A stretch of 7,565 nucleotides of DNA from an uncultured Porphyromonas sp. (GTDB taxonomy: Bacteria > Bacteroidota > Bacteroidia > Bacteroidales > Porphyromonadaceae): the NCBI GenBank assembly GCA_946997275.1, contig CAMPUN010000043.1, forward strand, positions 1-7,565. Reading direction: 5' to 3'. The position numbers and the translations under genes were made by a program. This document shows, piece after piece, positions 5,775 through 7,565 of the stretch. Every line of letters begins with the position of its first letter. The stretch's first letter is position 1. The notes beneath the pieces are model-generated. The model was not told where the DNA came from. It did no database searches and was given only the letters and a program-made list of their open reading frames with translations.

Positions 5775-7256
5775 TCAGCGAGTCACGCGGATGTTGTAGC
5801 GACTCTTGTAGTCCACCTGGGGCATCTCGGGAAGTGACTTGAGGTACTGGACGATCACCTCGGCAGTCGTGATGCCTTGATTCTTGTCAGGAGCCGAAGT
5901 TTGGTAGGTGTAGGCCGCCTGCACGTAAGAGCTCGTGGCTAGCGTGTAGAGCTTGTCTGGATCGATCGGTGTGTCGCTACCAGCGGGATAGACGGTGCAG
6001 TCGAGCAGTACGCCCGTATCGTCAAGCTGGTAGTTCACCCGTAGCCCCGACGTGTGAGCTGGCGCATTGCTATCGGTCGTCCAAGCGCGGAGGAAGAACT
6101 CCTTGAGCTGTCGTCCCGTCATCGTAAGCACGGTCAACTCATTGCCAAAGGGATCTAGACGAAGGATGTCTTTGAGCGTAATATTGCCCTGTGGCAATTC
6201 ACCGATGCGTACGCCGCCTGGGTTTTGCATCGCAAAGTCCGCATGACTATACCAGCGCTGCGCATCAGCAAAGATAGCGCCCAGCGTGTATTTGTCTTGG
6301 ATCGGGTGCGGATTAGTCGTCACCACTTCGGCAAAGAGCGGATTAGCATTGTAGCCCTCCACCATGCGCTGCATCTTCTCGTTGACGCCACCAGCGTGTG
6401 GGTCGGCTGGGAGGAGCATCTCTTGGTGCGAGAGCACCTGCCCACCTCTATGTCGTATCAATGCGAGGGAGATGTAGTGCGCCTTGTAGCCAGACTGCAC
6501 GATGGGAACGGACGAGTGCAGATCGTTCGGGTGATCGATGAGCGTGTGCGAGTGTCCGCCCACGATGAGATCTAGGTAGGGAGCCACCCGCGCCAGTATC
6601 GTATCCTCCTGCACGCCAATATGCGTCACAGCTATCTGCAGATCCGAGCAACCCGCCAAGTAGCGGTAGTTCTTAATCTCCTCGAGTGGCTGGGTGAAAG
6701 CTACGCCCCGTACATTCTTCGGGTGCGACTCGGGGATGCCTAGCTTGCTCAGCTGAAGTAGCCCCACGACAGAAACCCGCGTGCCGTCAGGCATCGTGAA
6801 GATCTTGTAGGGCTTCAGCGCAATGCCATAGGAGGGCGAGGGAAAGACGTTGGCCGAGAGGAAGGGGAACTTCGCACGATGCGAAATGTCGCCCAACCCG
6901 TGCTGCCCGAGATCAAACTCATGATTTCCCAAAGCCGAAGCGTCAAAGTGCATCTCATTCATCAGCTCGATGATCGGTAGCCCCTTCGGCTGGAAGTTGT
7001 CATTGATCGGGTTGCCCGTCTGTAGGTCTCCCGCAGCTAGTAGGAGCAGGTTGGGATAGATCGCCCGCATACTATCGACCATAAAGGCGATGCGGGGCAA
7101 CTGGTCAATGTTGGCATGGATATCATTGAGTCCTACGACAGCAAGCGTCGACACGCCACTCGGCTGTGTCTGCTGCTTGACACGGCAAGCTGACAGGCTC
7201 CCCACGAGGAGCAGAAGTAGCGCACCGTAAAGTGTATAGTTAAAGGTCTTTCTCAT
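5775..7256 (-). CDS. Lipoprotein 5'-nucleotidase / bifunctional metallophosphatase (UshA-like)
   Basis: The 493-residue product begins with a lipoprotein signal (hydrophobic 9-19, lipobox LSAC with Cys24), so it should sit in the cell envelope outside the cytoplasm. The calcineurin-like metallophosphoesterase domain (about 36-285) shows all dimetal motifs: NDIHAN with Asp45 and His47, AAGDLQTGN with Asp77, GNHEFD with Asn111-His112, a histidine in VTHIG (212), and GGHSH (His235, His237). The C-terminal 5'-nucleotidase domain (about 315-480) has QNPGGVR and GNITLKDILRLDPFGNEL, where the family binds the nucleoside. The family removes phosphate from extracellular nucleotides, so salvage of nucleosides and phosphate is the probable role; substrate is unproven. 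It starts 17 nt after xseA on the same strand and ends 42 nt before the shared terminator. Confidence 0.9.
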   Translation of the reverse strand: MRKTFNYTLYGALLLLLVGSLSACRVKQQTQPSGVSTLAVVGLNDIHANIDQLPRIAFMVDSMRAIYPNLLLLAAGDLQTGNPINDNFQPKGLPIIELMNEMHFDASALGNHEFDLGQHGLGDISHRAKFPFLSANVFPSPSYGIALKPYKIFTMPDGTRVSVVGLLQLSKLGIPESHPKNVRGVAFTQPLEEIKNYRYLAGCSDLQIAVTHIGVQEDTILARVAPYLDLIVGGHSHTLIDHPNDLHSSVPIVQSGYKAHYISLALIRHRGGQVLSHQEMLLPADPHAGGVNEKMQRMVEGYNANPLFAEVVTTNPHPIQDKYTLGAIFADAQRWYSHADFAMQNPGGVRIGELPQGNITLKDILRLDPFGNELTVLTMTGRQLKEFFLRAWTTDSNAPAHTSGLRVNYQLDDTGVLLDCTVYPAGSDTPIDPDKLYTLATSSYVQAAYTYQTSAPDKNQGITTAEVIVQYLKSLPEMPQVDYKSRYNIRVTR

Positions 7257-7273
7257 GATCTAGGAATGCTTTG

Positions 7274-7565
7274 TTATGGTTCTTTCAATTGGCTTAGCGT
7301 AGCCGAGAGCGTACCCTCAGCTAGGCGAAGCTCTATGTCGTCGCCCTCACGGAGCTGCGAGGGGCTTTTGACCAGGTCGCCCTTGTGGTGTACGATAGCG
7401 TAGCCACGCTGCAGGACCGTCTGCGGGTCCATCGCTCGGATGATCTGCGCCAGATGCTCTATCTGCGTGCGCTGTGTGGTCGTAATCTTGCGCTGCTCCT
7501 GCAGGCTCTGCTGTCTAGCTTGCCACTCGTTGAGCTGAGCCGTGAGGTAACTCGCATAGCGATGC
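7274..7565 (-). CDS. xseA: Exonuclease VII large subunit, C-terminal end (cut by right edge)
   Basis: The frame is open from the right edge to TAA at 7274-7276, giving the last 96 residues. The first 40 or so are a Gln-rich helix (RYASYLTAQLNEWQARQQSL), as in the coiled-coil arm of XseA. The end carries the conserved C-terminal domain: AMDPQTVLQRGYAIVHHKGD, then SQLREGDDIELRLAEGTL. The enzyme, with the small subunit XseB, degrades single-stranded DNA to oligonucleotides in the cytoplasm. No xseB follows: the next gene, 17 nt on, is the nucleotidase. Confidence 0.85.
   Translation of the reverse strand, partial: HRYASYLTAQLNEWQARQQSLQEQRKITTTQRTQIEHLAQIIRAMDPQTVLQRGYAIVHHKGDLVKSPSQLREGDDIELRLAEGTLSATLSQLKEP

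Noticed and set aside
6225..6575. Plus-strand 116-codon frame
   Set aside because: It is antisense to the 5'-nucleotidase gene and has no recognisable features.

Overview
The window looks like chromosomal DNA of a Bacteroidota bacterium, most likely a Porphyromonas-type member of the Bacteroidales. Three things point there. The left end carries the N-terminal part of PorW/SprE, a lipoprotein of the type IX secretion system found only in this phylum. Four intergenic regions carry the TAnnTTTG -7 element of the Bacteroidota primary sigma factor. Most starts lack a Shine-Dalgarno sequence. The genus is an inference; no search was possible.

Left block, minus strand (1-3135): a promoter at about 3128 precedes a pyruvoyl-dependent arginine decarboxylase, then rpiB (27 nt gap), then a small membrane-anchored cysteine-containing protein of unknown function (19 nt gap), and after a 97 nt gap with its own promoter-like element, porW, which runs off the left edge. 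This is probably a read-through unit with an internal promoter for porW. The products are not an obvious pathway: polyamine synthesis, pentose phosphate isomerisation and protein secretion.

Middle (3136-4166): a short gene for a DUF488/YeaO-family protein on the minus strand stands alone. It is visibly more A+T-rich and has a strong Shine-Dalgarno sequence, unlike its neighbours, so it may be acquired. The intergenic stretch to its right (about 3730-4166) contains no convincing gene. It holds a degenerate array of 8-9 short dyad-symmetric units spaced about 21-22 nt, then a promoter-like element and a perfect 10 bp palindrome ahead of the next gene.

Right block: a plus-strand two-gene operon (4167-5655) encodes a DUF438-hemerythrin-PAS protein and a small DUF1858 protein whose reading frames overlap by 8 nt. 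This is probably a soluble di-iron sensor or repair system for oxygen, nitric oxide or redox state. A strong hairpin at 5695-5732 serves as a shared terminator with the convergent minus-strand unit, which is the end of xseA (exonuclease VII large subunit, cut by the right edge) followed 17 nt later by a lipoprotein 5'-nucleotidase/metallophosphatase.

The least explained items are the dyad array, the DUF438/DUF1858 pair and the small cysteine protein between rpiB and porW. No tRNA, rRNA, insertion sequence or CRISPR array was seen.
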